Below are positions 22,046 through 30,055 of a stretch of 30,055 nt of DNA, piece by piece. Source of the stretch: Mnemiopsis leidyi (lineage: Eukaryota; Ctenophora; Tentaculata; Lobata; Bolinopsidae). Location: NCBI GenBank assembly GCA_000226015.1, contig JH154895.1, positions 203,336 to 233,390 on the forward strand, given 5' to 3'. A program made the position numbers and the translations under genes. Below the pieces are notes generated by a model. The model saw only the letters and a program-made list of their open reading frames with translations, had not been told where the DNA came from and did not search any database. Within the stretch, counting starts at the first letter, position 1; each line of letters begins with the position of its first letter.

Positions 22046-23253
22046 CTAGGTCCCGTTCAAATTCCACAATTTTAAAGTTTCACTGCATCATATTCATAAT
22101 CAATAAACCTAGAACCAAAACATACAAAACGATTCATAGGAATTGGAAATCAATGAACATTTACATTTATCTAAGATTGGAAATGGAATCCCTCTTTTTC
22201 AATACACTTCTTCAATCTGTCCTCAACTGCAACCGTCAAATGTAAAAAATCGCGCCTTGTCAATTTATTAAATCCCCACGTTATAAATATAGCTCGCATT
22301 AGAGAAGCGGTTGAGGTGGAGGGACTGTCCCTCCCATCAAAAAGATCCTTTTAACTTTAAGAGTTAGCCAGACCCTGAAATCGGCGGGAGTGAGATCGGG
22401 TGAGATAGGGCGGCCATGACACAGGAATAAACTTACCAATTGCTCTGTCACCGAAACGCTGTGTGATGAGATTTCAACTTCTTGATAGGGCCGTGTATGA
22501 CGGTGGACCTTCCTGAATGAACCAAACGTACTTAGACTACGTTTCTTCTTCAACTTCTGTACTGATTTTTCTTTTGAGCAAATTTAATCACTGTAAAACC
22601 ATGATGATTCATCACTAGACCAAACTTTGGACTAAATGCTTTTTCTCTGGACCAAGGTCTCACAACATGCAATTCTTGCCTTTCTCTGTCTTGCTGTCAA
22701 AGCCATACGCATTTCCGCCATTTTGGCCTTGTTAGCCTTCTTCAGAATTTTCTACCAAAGAATCGTGGACACTTTTTGTCTTGATAGTAGTAGTACCGTA
22801 TTTTGAACGCAGTGCGCAAAGAAAGAAATTGAGCCGTTCCGAAGAGAGTTGTAACCTTCCTGACCTCAGATTATTCACTAGTAAAGATTTCTTGCCTTTT
22901 CTGCGATTCTGGACTCCCCCAAGTACACTGAAGTTGTTTAAAACATGTCTGAGAGTGTTCATGTTACTGTTAGGCAATTTTTTGTGTGGTGGCCAGGGCG
23001 CCTCCTGAAGGAGCGTTAAACTTTTGTGTTTTGTTAAGGACGATGTTTCGTGGTACACCTTAAAAGCATGTTTTTTCTCCTCCTCAGTTAGCATCACAAA
23101 GTCAAAACTTAGGTCGACGAAAACATTATAAGACCCAAAAACAAGTCTAAATTTCTATCGATTACCTTTCATCTCAACTGCTGTATAAGGTCTTATCTCT
23201 TAAAGACTTTTTCGCGTGGGAACTTGAAATTGTCCGACTTAAACGGGACACAC
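22046..23253 (-). mobile_element. Decayed mariner-type transposon
   Basis: The element is 1,208 bp and flanked by TA on both sides. Its ends are inverted repeats: left ...GGTCCCGTTCAAATTCCACAA, right (reverse complement) ...TGTCCCGTTTAAGTCGGACAA, continuing to about 30 bp with mismatches. The size and TA target duplication fit Tc1/mariner elements. The minus strand inside carries the broken transposase. Confidence 0.8.
22299..23097 (-). pseudogene. Mariner-type transposase remnant
   Basis: Minus-strand fragments in shifting frames recall the IS630/Tc1/mariner family. A helix-turn-helix-like N-terminal part lies within 22732-23097 ('NRRKGKKSLLVNNLRSGRL'). A catalytic-domain piece with 'VWSSDES' lies near 22600, and the late block 'SPDLTPADFRVWLTLK' lies near 22340-22400 (family consensus SPDLxPxDFxLW). 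Several frameshifts and stops break the frame, so it is inactive. It sits between the inverted termini at 22046 and 23253. Confidence 0.75.
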
Positions 23254-24886
23254 TATATAAATATTTATGTGGCTTCATGATCAACGGTATGGCTATTTCA
23301 GTTTAAAACAATTAATGTCGCCCTACATAATGATAATGTTTGGGTGAGACCCGGTTATTAATGATGAATAAAAACCGATGGCACCAAAAATCGTCGTAGT
23401 TTACACAGCGTGGCTCTAACCTTAAACGATATTCTAAAACCGCCTCGACACGCGTTGACACACAGGTCCTTATAATTATAAAGTTTTAATCGCCTTTCTC
23501 AAAATGTTATAAAAATGAGTGTTTACTTTAGTCCACGAGAGGCGTTAAATGGTGTCCGTAATAAGGCCAATATAAGGCAACTATACGGCCGTGCAACTAT
23601 ATAATACTCCGAATTCTGGTCCAAAACTTATGATCTGAGCTAAAATTTCAGGTCGATCACATGAACACGATAGCTTGTTCCTGTAATTGTTTTTGATCTG
23701 ATCCGACGATTATGTCGATGATCTGAAACAAAGTTTTGGGCCGTGATCGAATGTTAGATGAGCTTATTATCCTCTTAATTTCCCAAGTATGAATAGACCA
23801 TTGTACAGGCCGTGTACAGACTGTATTGTGGCCTTATAGGGGCCGTTTTAAGGCCGGGCCTCAGCCGATCTACCAATCGCAATAGGTCAAATTTTTAATA
23901 ACATTTTTTTGCAATTAATTATTTATAAACTTTTATTGTTTGATATTGTCAATCTTAACGAGACAACCAGTAGATTGCAGAATATTTATGACAGAATATT
24001 GTACAATTATTCGTGAGAAATATCTGAATTTTTCCTAGATGGTAACCCATAGTGCTTAAAGATAACACATTCATTTGAAACTTCATTCTTCAGGCTGAAA
24101 ATGAAATTTAAACTTCATCCGATTTTGATAAAAATTGGCCTGAGTTTTATTCAACCCAAGGTCGAGTATCGTTAGAAAGACATATAAGTTGGGTAAGGTC
24201 GTTTTGAAAGCTTTCGCGAGGCTATTTAGACCTCGTTTTTAATGCTATTTCCATCTGATCGATTCTTAAGCTCAAATTCAATGTAATGACTACATTCATC
24301 TTTGAATTATTGCTTGAATATTCCTGTGCCAGTGGTATTGTCACTTCAATTTATGATACAGACCTCTTTTATCAGAAGAACAATAGCAGAGAAGCCGACA
24401 AAATATTGTCACTGATTCATTCTTACCGCTCAATTGCTCAAAATGCAGAAAGTTTACACACCTTGTTCCTATTAATTTTTCGTCGAATGTTGATAACTTC
24501 TCCAGCTTCGCCATCTATGACTATCCCCAAAGCTCATAATCATGTTTTGCCATAGCCATAGGCATAATCATGCTATTCACAATAGGCGTAATGCTGTTCT
24601 TTCAGTTTCAAGTTTAAATTTTTCGTGAGTTGGCAATATGGCTTCGATGCTGGTCTTTAACATTATAAGTCCCTGTCGACCTTCCTTCCCTTAAAAATTC
24701 TTGTAGATTTAGGTTGAAAACCTACTGTCTCGGCCATCACGCACTCTCAAGCATTTCTGGCCTAGACGCGCATCGCTCGTTTAAAAAATCCAATACAACA
24801 TCTTTATCTACAGCGTCGCGAATGTCATTGTCAGTGTTTAAACTTTAACCTCAAAGTTTGACAATTCACATCACATGCCAGTATAC
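23254..24886. other. Intergenic with one probable foldback element
   Basis: No gene is supported. An 89-codon open frame at 24286-24555 has no recognisable domain and may be chance. A probable foldback element occupies about 23556-23856. Confidence 0.45.
23556..23856. mobile_element. Probable foldback element with ~25-bp imperfect arms
   Basis: The left arm ccgtaataaggccaatataa and the reverse complement of the right arm ccttaaaacggcccctataa match at roughly four of five positions. A second inner pair (ggtccaaaactt and ggcccaaaactt, inverted) lies inside. It has no coding content. Confidence 0.45.
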
Positions 24887-25558
24887 CTTACGAGACATAT
24901 TTATGGGGTACAAATTTTGGGGATTTTTGGAAAAATTCCCCATATTTTTGTCCTGCCAAAATTTTAGCCGCCACTTTTAAATCCCCCAAATTAATTTTCT
25001 GTAATTGGCTCAAATAGAACTAATTTGACTTTGAGGTGAAAATGTCAGTTAAGTTGTTTTGCGTGTTCAGCGAGACACGGATTATACGCATTTCTCAGGC
25101 GAATAAAAAGTTATTCAGAATAATGATTAAAAGCTTCATCGACAAGCTTGTCTGACTTTGTCCGACCCTTATTCGAAGCGAATAAAATGACGGGAGGGTG
25201 CGCGCTGCTGTACAACGACAAGCTCAAGCTCCAGTTGAGGGAGGCGTGCACCTCATGGGACTACACGGGCGAGCAAAGTCAAGGTGGAGCAGGCGACGAA
25301 GGCGACGATGATAATGAAGAAAAATTTTTTTAATTTATTTTTAACTTCGTTTTACCAGATTTTTAAAGATTTAACCAAGAACTGATTTTGATTTACTGAA
25401 ATGATTAAATTAAAACGAAATTAAAACGTGAAAGTGCGAAAATATAATTTGGGGGACAAAATTTGGGGAATTTTGGAAAAAATCCCCATATTTTTGTCCT
25501 TCCATAATTTTGACCACCAGATTTATGATCCATATAAATAATAAATATGTCTCGTAAG
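24887..25558. mobile_element. 672-bp element with 18-bp perfect inverted termini around a coding-like fragment
   Basis: CTTACGAGACATATTTAT (24887-24904) is a perfect inverse of ATAAATATGTCTCGTAAG (25541-25558). Just inside each end is the same hairpin-forming segment of about 68 bp, in direct orientation (24905-24972 and 25449-25516, starting gggg-n-acaaa, with gggga...tcccc). The centre carries the relatively GC-rich open frame at 25145-25332. No transposase is present. It fits a non-autonomous element that has picked up a host gene piece, or a composite of two insertions. Confidence 0.7.
25145..25333 (+). CDS. Coding fragment, probable C-terminal end of an unidentified protein
   Basis: The frame reads 'SDFVRPLFEANKMTGG', 'CALLYNDKLKLQLREAC' and 'TSWDYTGEQSQGG', then an acidic tail 'DEGDDDNEEKFF' and stop. 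Composition and the GC rise against the flanks look like real protein-coding sequence. A possible acceptor (gacaag|CTTGTC, near 25148) precedes it. A second frame (ATG at about 25052) runs into it and stops at 25156, so the fragment may also be a frame-broken cDNA copy. I do not recognise the protein. It lies wholly inside the element with 18-bp inverted termini. Confidence 0.45.
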   Translation, partial: SLSDFVRPLFEANKMTGGCALLYNDKLKLQLREACTSWDYTGEQSQGGAGDEGDDDNEEKFF

Positions 25559-25598
25559 TTAACTTAAATAACCTCATGAATCGCACGGTGCAAGGCTG

Positions 25599-25684
25599 AA
25601 CAATAGAACAATTTCTTCTAGGATCTATAAATTATCATTCCAACAATAAAACAATTTCTTCTAAGCTCTATAAATTATCATTCC
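25599..25684. repeat. Two-copy 43-bp tandem repeat
   Basis: Units 25599-25641 and 25642-25684 (aacaata-r-aacaatttcttcta...) differ at about three positions. They lie just outside the inverted-terminus element. Confidence 0.9.
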
Positions 25685-26312
25685 ATATGTTAACCTCATC
25701 AGTGTCGTCTACCGTATTTATATTACATTGCACTTCGCATATTTCCGGGTTTCTGGGAAATTAGGACTATTTGTTTGACTGTACTACTTTACTACTGCTA
25801 TCGATCGTGTTTGACCGCAATATAATGAGAATGCTTTTATGATTATATGAATATGCTACAGAATCTTTTTTATGATTATCTTTTATTCATTTTTCCAGCT
25901 CAGTCTGCTTGTTATCAAAAATTTCGTTTGATTGAAGAATAAAGCAATTTAAGATGCCCGCGACAAAATACAAATGTAGAAAATTCACCCCACTTACTAC
26001 ATTAACCTGATATTCATATTTATTATCGAGCGTTTTTCGGTATGACCTTGTATTAGCTTGAAATCGTCACAGTACCCGCCGTTTGAATAGATAGATCACA
26101 ACACAAGTGTTCTCATTTGAATTTGCTTGACAATCATGACGCTCGTTTGTACTCTTTGACCCTCCAAAAAAGTAAAACAGATAAATTCTTACAAATACCG
26201 TGGGAAAATCTTCGATAATTTATCAATTATCGGAGCTGTTTTACTAAAATGAATACACTTTGACTAAGTTGCATCTTAAAAGCGCTTTGACAGAAACTTA
26301 AAGCGACGAAAA
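25685..26312. other. Upstream region of 5' exon copy B
   Basis: No gene is supported. A perfect 8-bp inverted repeat with a 4-base loop (CGATAATT-tatc-AATTATCG) at about 26214-26233 lies about 80 bases before the ATG of copy B and could be a regulatory site. Confidence 0.4.
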
Positions 26313-26398
26313 ATGGTAAATACAACCGCAAAAGATAACAATACAAGTTGGAGTAAAGCACGGAAAGTTTCATCAATCCAAGGACTTGTCAGCTATTG
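26313..26398 (+). CDS. W-R-YW family 5' exon, copy B
   Basis: An ATG at 26313 opens 28 codons plus 2 bases, ending CTATTG|gtgagt. It reads 'MVNTTAKDNNTS' then 'WSKARKVSSIQGLVSYW', with the last Trp codon split (phase 2) as in copies A, C and D. This copy's tail, SSIQGLVSYW, resembles the short N-terminal cytoplasmic motif of DEG/ENaC sodium channels (SS/TT-x-HG-hydrophobic). That link is a hypothesis. The last 17 exon bases and the intron start are the unit of the 42-bp tandem array that follows. Confidence 0.65.
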
Positions 26399-26857
26399 GT
26401 GAGTAATTTAGATGTCATAGTTAGGACTTGTCAGCTAATGTTGAGTAATTTAGATGGCATAGTTAGGACTCGTCAGCTAATGTTGAGTAATTTAGATGTC
26501 ATAGTTAGGACTCGTCAGCTAATGTCAAGTAATTTAGATGTCATAGTTAGGACTCTTCAGCTATTGGTGAGTAATTTAGATGTCATAGTTAGGACTCTTC
26601 AGCTATTGGTGAGTAATTTAGATGTCATAGTTAAGACTCGTCAGCTAATGTTGAGTAATTTAGATGTCATAGTTAGGACTTGTCAGCTATTGGTGAGTAA
26701 TTTAGATGGCATAGTTAGGACTCGTCAGCTAATGTTGAGTAATTTAGATGGCATAGTTAAGAATCGTCAGCTAATGTTAAGTAATTTAGATGTCAAAGTT
26801 AAGAATCGTCAGCTAATGTTGAGTAATTTAGATGTCATAGTTAGGACTCGTCAGCTA
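26382..26857. repeat. 42-bp tandem array carrying a copied splice donor
   Basis: About 11.3 units of 42 bp follow the pattern aggacttgtcagctattg|gtgagtaatttagatgtcatagtt. The first unit spans the exon B donor. The intact ATTG|GTGAGT donor recurs at 26567, 26609 and 26693, while other units have gttgagt, tcaagt or gttaagt. Because 42 is a multiple of three, one frame stays open for 192 codons as a 14-residue repeat (SNLDVIVRTRQLML). That frame has no ATG at its head and is not the frame of exon B, so I regard the long open frame as a by-product of the period. Confidence 0.93.
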
Positions 26858-28485
26858 AGTTGTCATAGCTCTTTAGTTCGGCTCAACTTGTATACTGAAG
26901 TTAGGATTTGGAAAGTGTCATGCCCAACGGTGTTTCTTAATGTTATAGGTAAGTTGATATTTAGTTGTATTTAAACATTTGCTTATGATCTATGGAAAAT
27001 TTTTCCTCCTTGGTTGGCGTTCAAAAGTAATCGTTTCTTCGTAAAATCACGGTACACGTTCAGATACAAAACATCTAGTTTTTAAGGAGTCAATTATATG
27101 ATAAATAAAACCAAATAGGTGATCCCACGGGCCACGTACATTTTTCAGGTTTTCTATTCTCAAAGGTTGTAATTGAGATTACTTAAGAAATCGGCACTTT
27201 CATTGTTCGTGGGTGCTTTTTCATACAGCACAATTATGAGTCAGCCAGACTGTATTATTCCTCCAAAAATGATGTCCAGACTGAATAGTCCTGTGATACT
27301 TTCTGCATAGGCATGCTCTATAAAAACTCCGATCGGTGGATAATCTATTTGAATGTAAATCATGAAATTCTTACACGTTGCAATCTTACTGTTCGTCAAA
27401 TACTTTTTTCTTGTCGTTAGGTGAATTGTATTGAAGCAATTCTGCTTATTATTTGAGTTTTTGTCCAAAGTTTTGTATCTCAAACAGTTATTTATCTAAT
27501 TTAAAATAACCTCTCGCGCTCACTAGGTGTTTTATTGAATCAGCTAGTTAAGTGCGCTGATAAATCAAGCTATGCCTACCGTTACTGTCAAGCATTGCTT
27601 GTTCCACTTAGTCATCTTCATGCCACTTTATTTTCCGAACAATAAACGATATTTTCATTTGTGTTCTCGGCTTAACGGTTTGTCGGTCTGATGTATTAAT
27701 AGTACATGATAAAATGCAGATGATAATATATCGAGACAATAAGCACAATCATCTAATAAGAAGAATTATTTCCAGCTGTGTAGCACGGGATGCCGGCAGG
27801 AATTCTATTCCTGTATTGATTGAAACAGATGCTAGCTGCCTTTAAAAGATCAAATTATTTTCAATTTACTAAGAGTAAGACATGGCTGAATCAGAGATCA
27901 TTGCGATTGTAAAACTGTACTCGCGTGTTTTCGAATCTTATTATTTCGATTTTTATCATTTCGATTTTTTAAGATGATTAATAATGAGCATTTTCCGTAT
28001 GGCGATTTATATTATTTATAGTTTTAAGTTTATTTGCAATTAACATAGTAGAATGAGCATGTTGATTCATATAATATCACTTCAGCCGATTATGTCAGTT
28101 GCAAAATGCTTGTTGTCAGATCGTTGCTGCGTTTATCATCTGCTTTGAACACTTTTAGAAAAGTAAACCTTATAATTTCAATTACGGTTTTACCACAGCA
28201 TCGTTCGTCTCTTTGAAGTCTTAGATGCACAGATATAATCCTCTATGTACTCTTTGATTAACAAACTGCAGTGATAACTTTACGCCGCCAAAGTCCGTGA
28301 TATTAATATACAATAAGGTGTCTCCACCCCATCCCACACCCCCTTTACTCCCCACTTGGCCGCTTACCCTAGAAATAGACAAAACACCTCATGGTGACAT
28401 GGTGTTACCCTTCTGTGGGCCTACCTTACAGACCCCGTCTCTATCTACAAAAGCAAAAATAACGTGTCTCCAGACCTAGTTTGTA
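26858..28485. other. Intergenic or intronic, no supported exon
   Basis: AT-rich. I looked for a phase-2 acceptor exon that could continue copy B, such as a membrane segment, and saw none. Small palindromes (CAGGAATtctATTCCTG near 27799) are present but unremarkable. Confidence 0.4.
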
Positions 28486-28631
28486 ATGGACCGAGTTGGC
28501 CTGAGTACCAGACATCGTCCAGGTGTGATAATGGGCCTCCTTCGTGACAAATCCGAGTCCAAAACTAGAAAGAGAAAAGGTTGGACACTGGTTCGGGAGA
28601 ACATAGAATCTTCTGCTTTCATCAGATATTG
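28486..28631 (+). CDS. W-R-YW family 5' exon, copy C
   Basis: An ATG at 28486 (or the in-frame ATG at 28531) opens 48 codons plus 2 bases, ending ATATTG|gtgaga. It begins 'MDRVGLSTRHRPGVIMGL', has a basic stretch 'KSESKTRKRKG', and ends 'WTLVRENIESSAFIRYW' with the final Trp codon split in phase 2. Trp, Arg and the terminal YW fall at the same spacing as in copies A, B and D. Basic, soluble and without a signal peptide, it would suit a cytoplasmic N-terminus. Confidence 0.65.
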
Positions 28632-29354
28632 GTGAGAATTATACTAACTACTGCCTATAGTGAAATGTTTTATAGTCTATGGACCTTGATGTGTCTAATT
28701 CTCACGCGTGTCGGCTGTTCAACTTTAATAATAAGTCACATGAATAATTGAAAAATTGAGTCATGTCAACCGAATTATTTGCTATTCTTAATTCACAATT
28801 ATTCTCCTGTACAAAGTCGACTAACAGCTCATTGAAAGGGTATAGAGCTACATATTTGAGATTAGCTCTGTACTGTGGAAAGTTAATCCGCGAATTTTTA
28901 TGCAGTCCTTAAGATTTAGTTAATCATTTAGTGACTATATAGTATAAACCTGCCTACAGATCTTTTACTGGTAAACTCTCAAAGTAATTCCAACTCTTTA
29001 TGTTTAATTAATCAATGACTATATATTGTTTCTATTGAACGCCGGAGCGTGAGATGAAATTTTTTCCAAAATTAGAAAATTCCAAGAATTTTATATCACT
29101 TCTACTAAATCTTTTGTTTTGAGACAGAGATAAAATTTGTGCTCTCCAATGAAGTATGATATGGTGGAGTTTATAATAGAACATTATTAGTCAACAATGC
29201 AACTCCATCACCATACCGACCTTAGACATAGCCCTTTGTTTTTCTCGCACGGTTCGTTTGGTGAGTATCACATTTTCAGTGTTACTTTAAGTCATTTTAT
29301 CTCTCATATTTCTGTCTTAGTCTAATCCGAGTTTTGACCCGAAGTTCTGTCACT
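28632..29354. other. Spacer between 5' exons C and D
   Basis: No coding exon is seen. A donor at 29261 (TTTG|gtgagt) and a pyrimidine-rich acceptor ending at 29320 (ctgtcttag) could bound a 60-bp intron in the 5' UTR of copy D. That would make D's transcript start upstream of 29260. Confidence 0.3.
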
Positions 29355-29485
29355 ATGAATACTTTCAACCGAACCAACAAGGGCGTGCCCCGAATCGTAC
29401 AGCCTAAGATAACCGTGACGAGGAAGAAAAGAAAATGGTCGTTGTGTCGACAACACAGCAACGCACCCGCTATTATCAAGTTCTG
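29355..29485 (+). CDS. W-R-YW family 5' exon, copy D
   Basis: An ATG at 29355 opens 43 codons plus 2 bases, ending TTCTG|gtgaga. It begins 'MNTFNRTNKGVPRIVQP', has a basic run 'TVTRKKRK', and ends 'WSLCRQHSNAPAIIKFW' with the Trp codon split in phase 2. It lies only 723 bases after copy C, in the same orientation, with no intervening exon. That argues that C and D are alternative first exons or dispersed copies rather than parts of two complete genes. Confidence 0.65.
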
Positions 29486-30055
29486 GTGAGAAGCTGCACC
29501 ATCATGTGTTTTACCTTGTTTCCTTTTTTCGAATATCCGTCATATCACTTAGTTGTTTAGGAGAAAAAAACTATTTTCGGTTGGATAATTAACTCTTAAG
29601 GTTATCATCGTTATTCTCCCATGGATCTTCTTCTTTAATTTCAATTTTCATATACCAAAGAATAATTGATATTTTACTTTTCGAAACTGACAAATATGTA
29701 GCACTTCTTGCTAGAAAAAAAATGTATTAGTAGTCAATGATTAAACACAGCCTCATGATAATGAGAAGGACTCAAATATTAGGTTGTCCCATAATGATTG
29801 ACAATACCGTACTGCAAGATTCATTTTACACACAAATCCTAAAAACGAAACATTGTTGTAATTTTTGGACCTTCGTGGACTTAAGTGCCAAATTTTGTGA
29901 GTTTTCGATCATTCTAAGTTATTCTAAAGAACGGAAATTCAAGTTAAGTCAGAGCGTGCGCGTCATGTCGGACTAAAAATCACTTTAATACACTCTAAAA
30001 GTTAGAGAGCCCAGCTGTGCCAGCAACATCAAGTATTCATCGCTATTGATTGATA
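29486..30055. other. Window end; possible mariner-type terminus
   Basis: At 29779-29800 the sequence ttaggttgtcccataatgat resembles mariner inverted termini (TTAGGTTG...). No second end or transposase is visible before the window stops, so this is tentative. Any common downstream exon for the 5' exon array would lie past 30055. Confidence 0.35.

Noticed and set aside
24286..24555. 89-codon plus-strand frame
   Set aside because: No domain, no codon or composition contrast with its flanks, and no splice or homology support.
26396..26974. 192-codon open frame made of a 14-residue repeat (SNLDVIVRTRQLML)
   Set aside because: It has no ATG at its head, is in a different frame from exon B, and is open only because the 42-bp period is a multiple of three.
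29223..29262. A fifth 5'-exon candidate ending ...RFVW|gtgag
   Set aside because: The terminal FVW and donor fit, but there is no Trp or Arg at the family spacing and a stop lies 10 codons upstream. It is kept only as a possible 5' UTR donor for copy D.
1..30055. tRNA, rRNA, CRISPR arrays, bacterial operons
   Set aside because: No T-loop/anticodon arrangement, no rRNA-like conserved blocks and no spacer-repeat array were seen. Gene structure is plainly eukaryotic.

Overview
This is a eukaryotic, animal-type window: AT-rich (by eye somewhat under 40% GC), with short exons split by GT-AG introns of about 100 to 1,400 bases. It carries homologues of three animal genes (PRRC1, kidney-type glutaminase with ankyrin repeats, glycine N-methyltransferase) and mariner-type and foldback repeats. 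The mix suggests an aquatic or early-branching invertebrate, but I cannot name the species. One 11-N assembly gap lies at 17923-17933.

Layout. Positions 1-2061 hold no gene I can support, only short repeats, two GC-rich hairpins and a 12-mer identical to the Neisseria DNA uptake sequence. Positions 2062-5227 (+) hold a PRRC1-like gene. Positions 6152-12889 (+) hold a complete 16-exon glutaminase homologue encoding 585 aa. An opposite-strand gene for a small secreted, dibasic-site protein (10502-10971) is nested in its intron 11. Positions 12890-19151 are intergenic and rich in foldback elements. They include a three-hairpin element present twice, in a 297-bp duplication whose second copy abuts the N gap. 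Positions 19691-20634 (-) hold an intronless GNMT-like gene with a frame break near its 5' end. Positions 20635-30055 hold a dead mariner element, a 672-bp element with inverted termini around a coding fragment, other repeats, and three of four short homologous 5' exons.

The two most interesting observations are these. (1) The glutaminase homologue keeps an unbroken frame and correct splice phases across 16 exons, yet essentially every active-site residue known from human GLS is replaced. It therefore looks like a conserved pseudoenzyme without a mitochondrial presequence. (2) Four start-codon exons on the + strand (19152, 26313, 28486, 29355) all end in the same ungapped motif W-x3-R-x8-[LIV]-x-[YF]-W. 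In each the last Trp codon is split by a phase-2 splice donor (TG|GTGAG). No shared downstream exon is visible, so they look like tandem alternative first exons, or first exons of a tandem gene family, whose body lies beyond the window. The donor of one copy has itself been amplified into an 11-unit, 42-bp tandem array.

Nothing links the genes into one pathway. Two (glutaminase-like and GNMT-like) belong to amino-acid enzyme families, and both show altered active-site residues.
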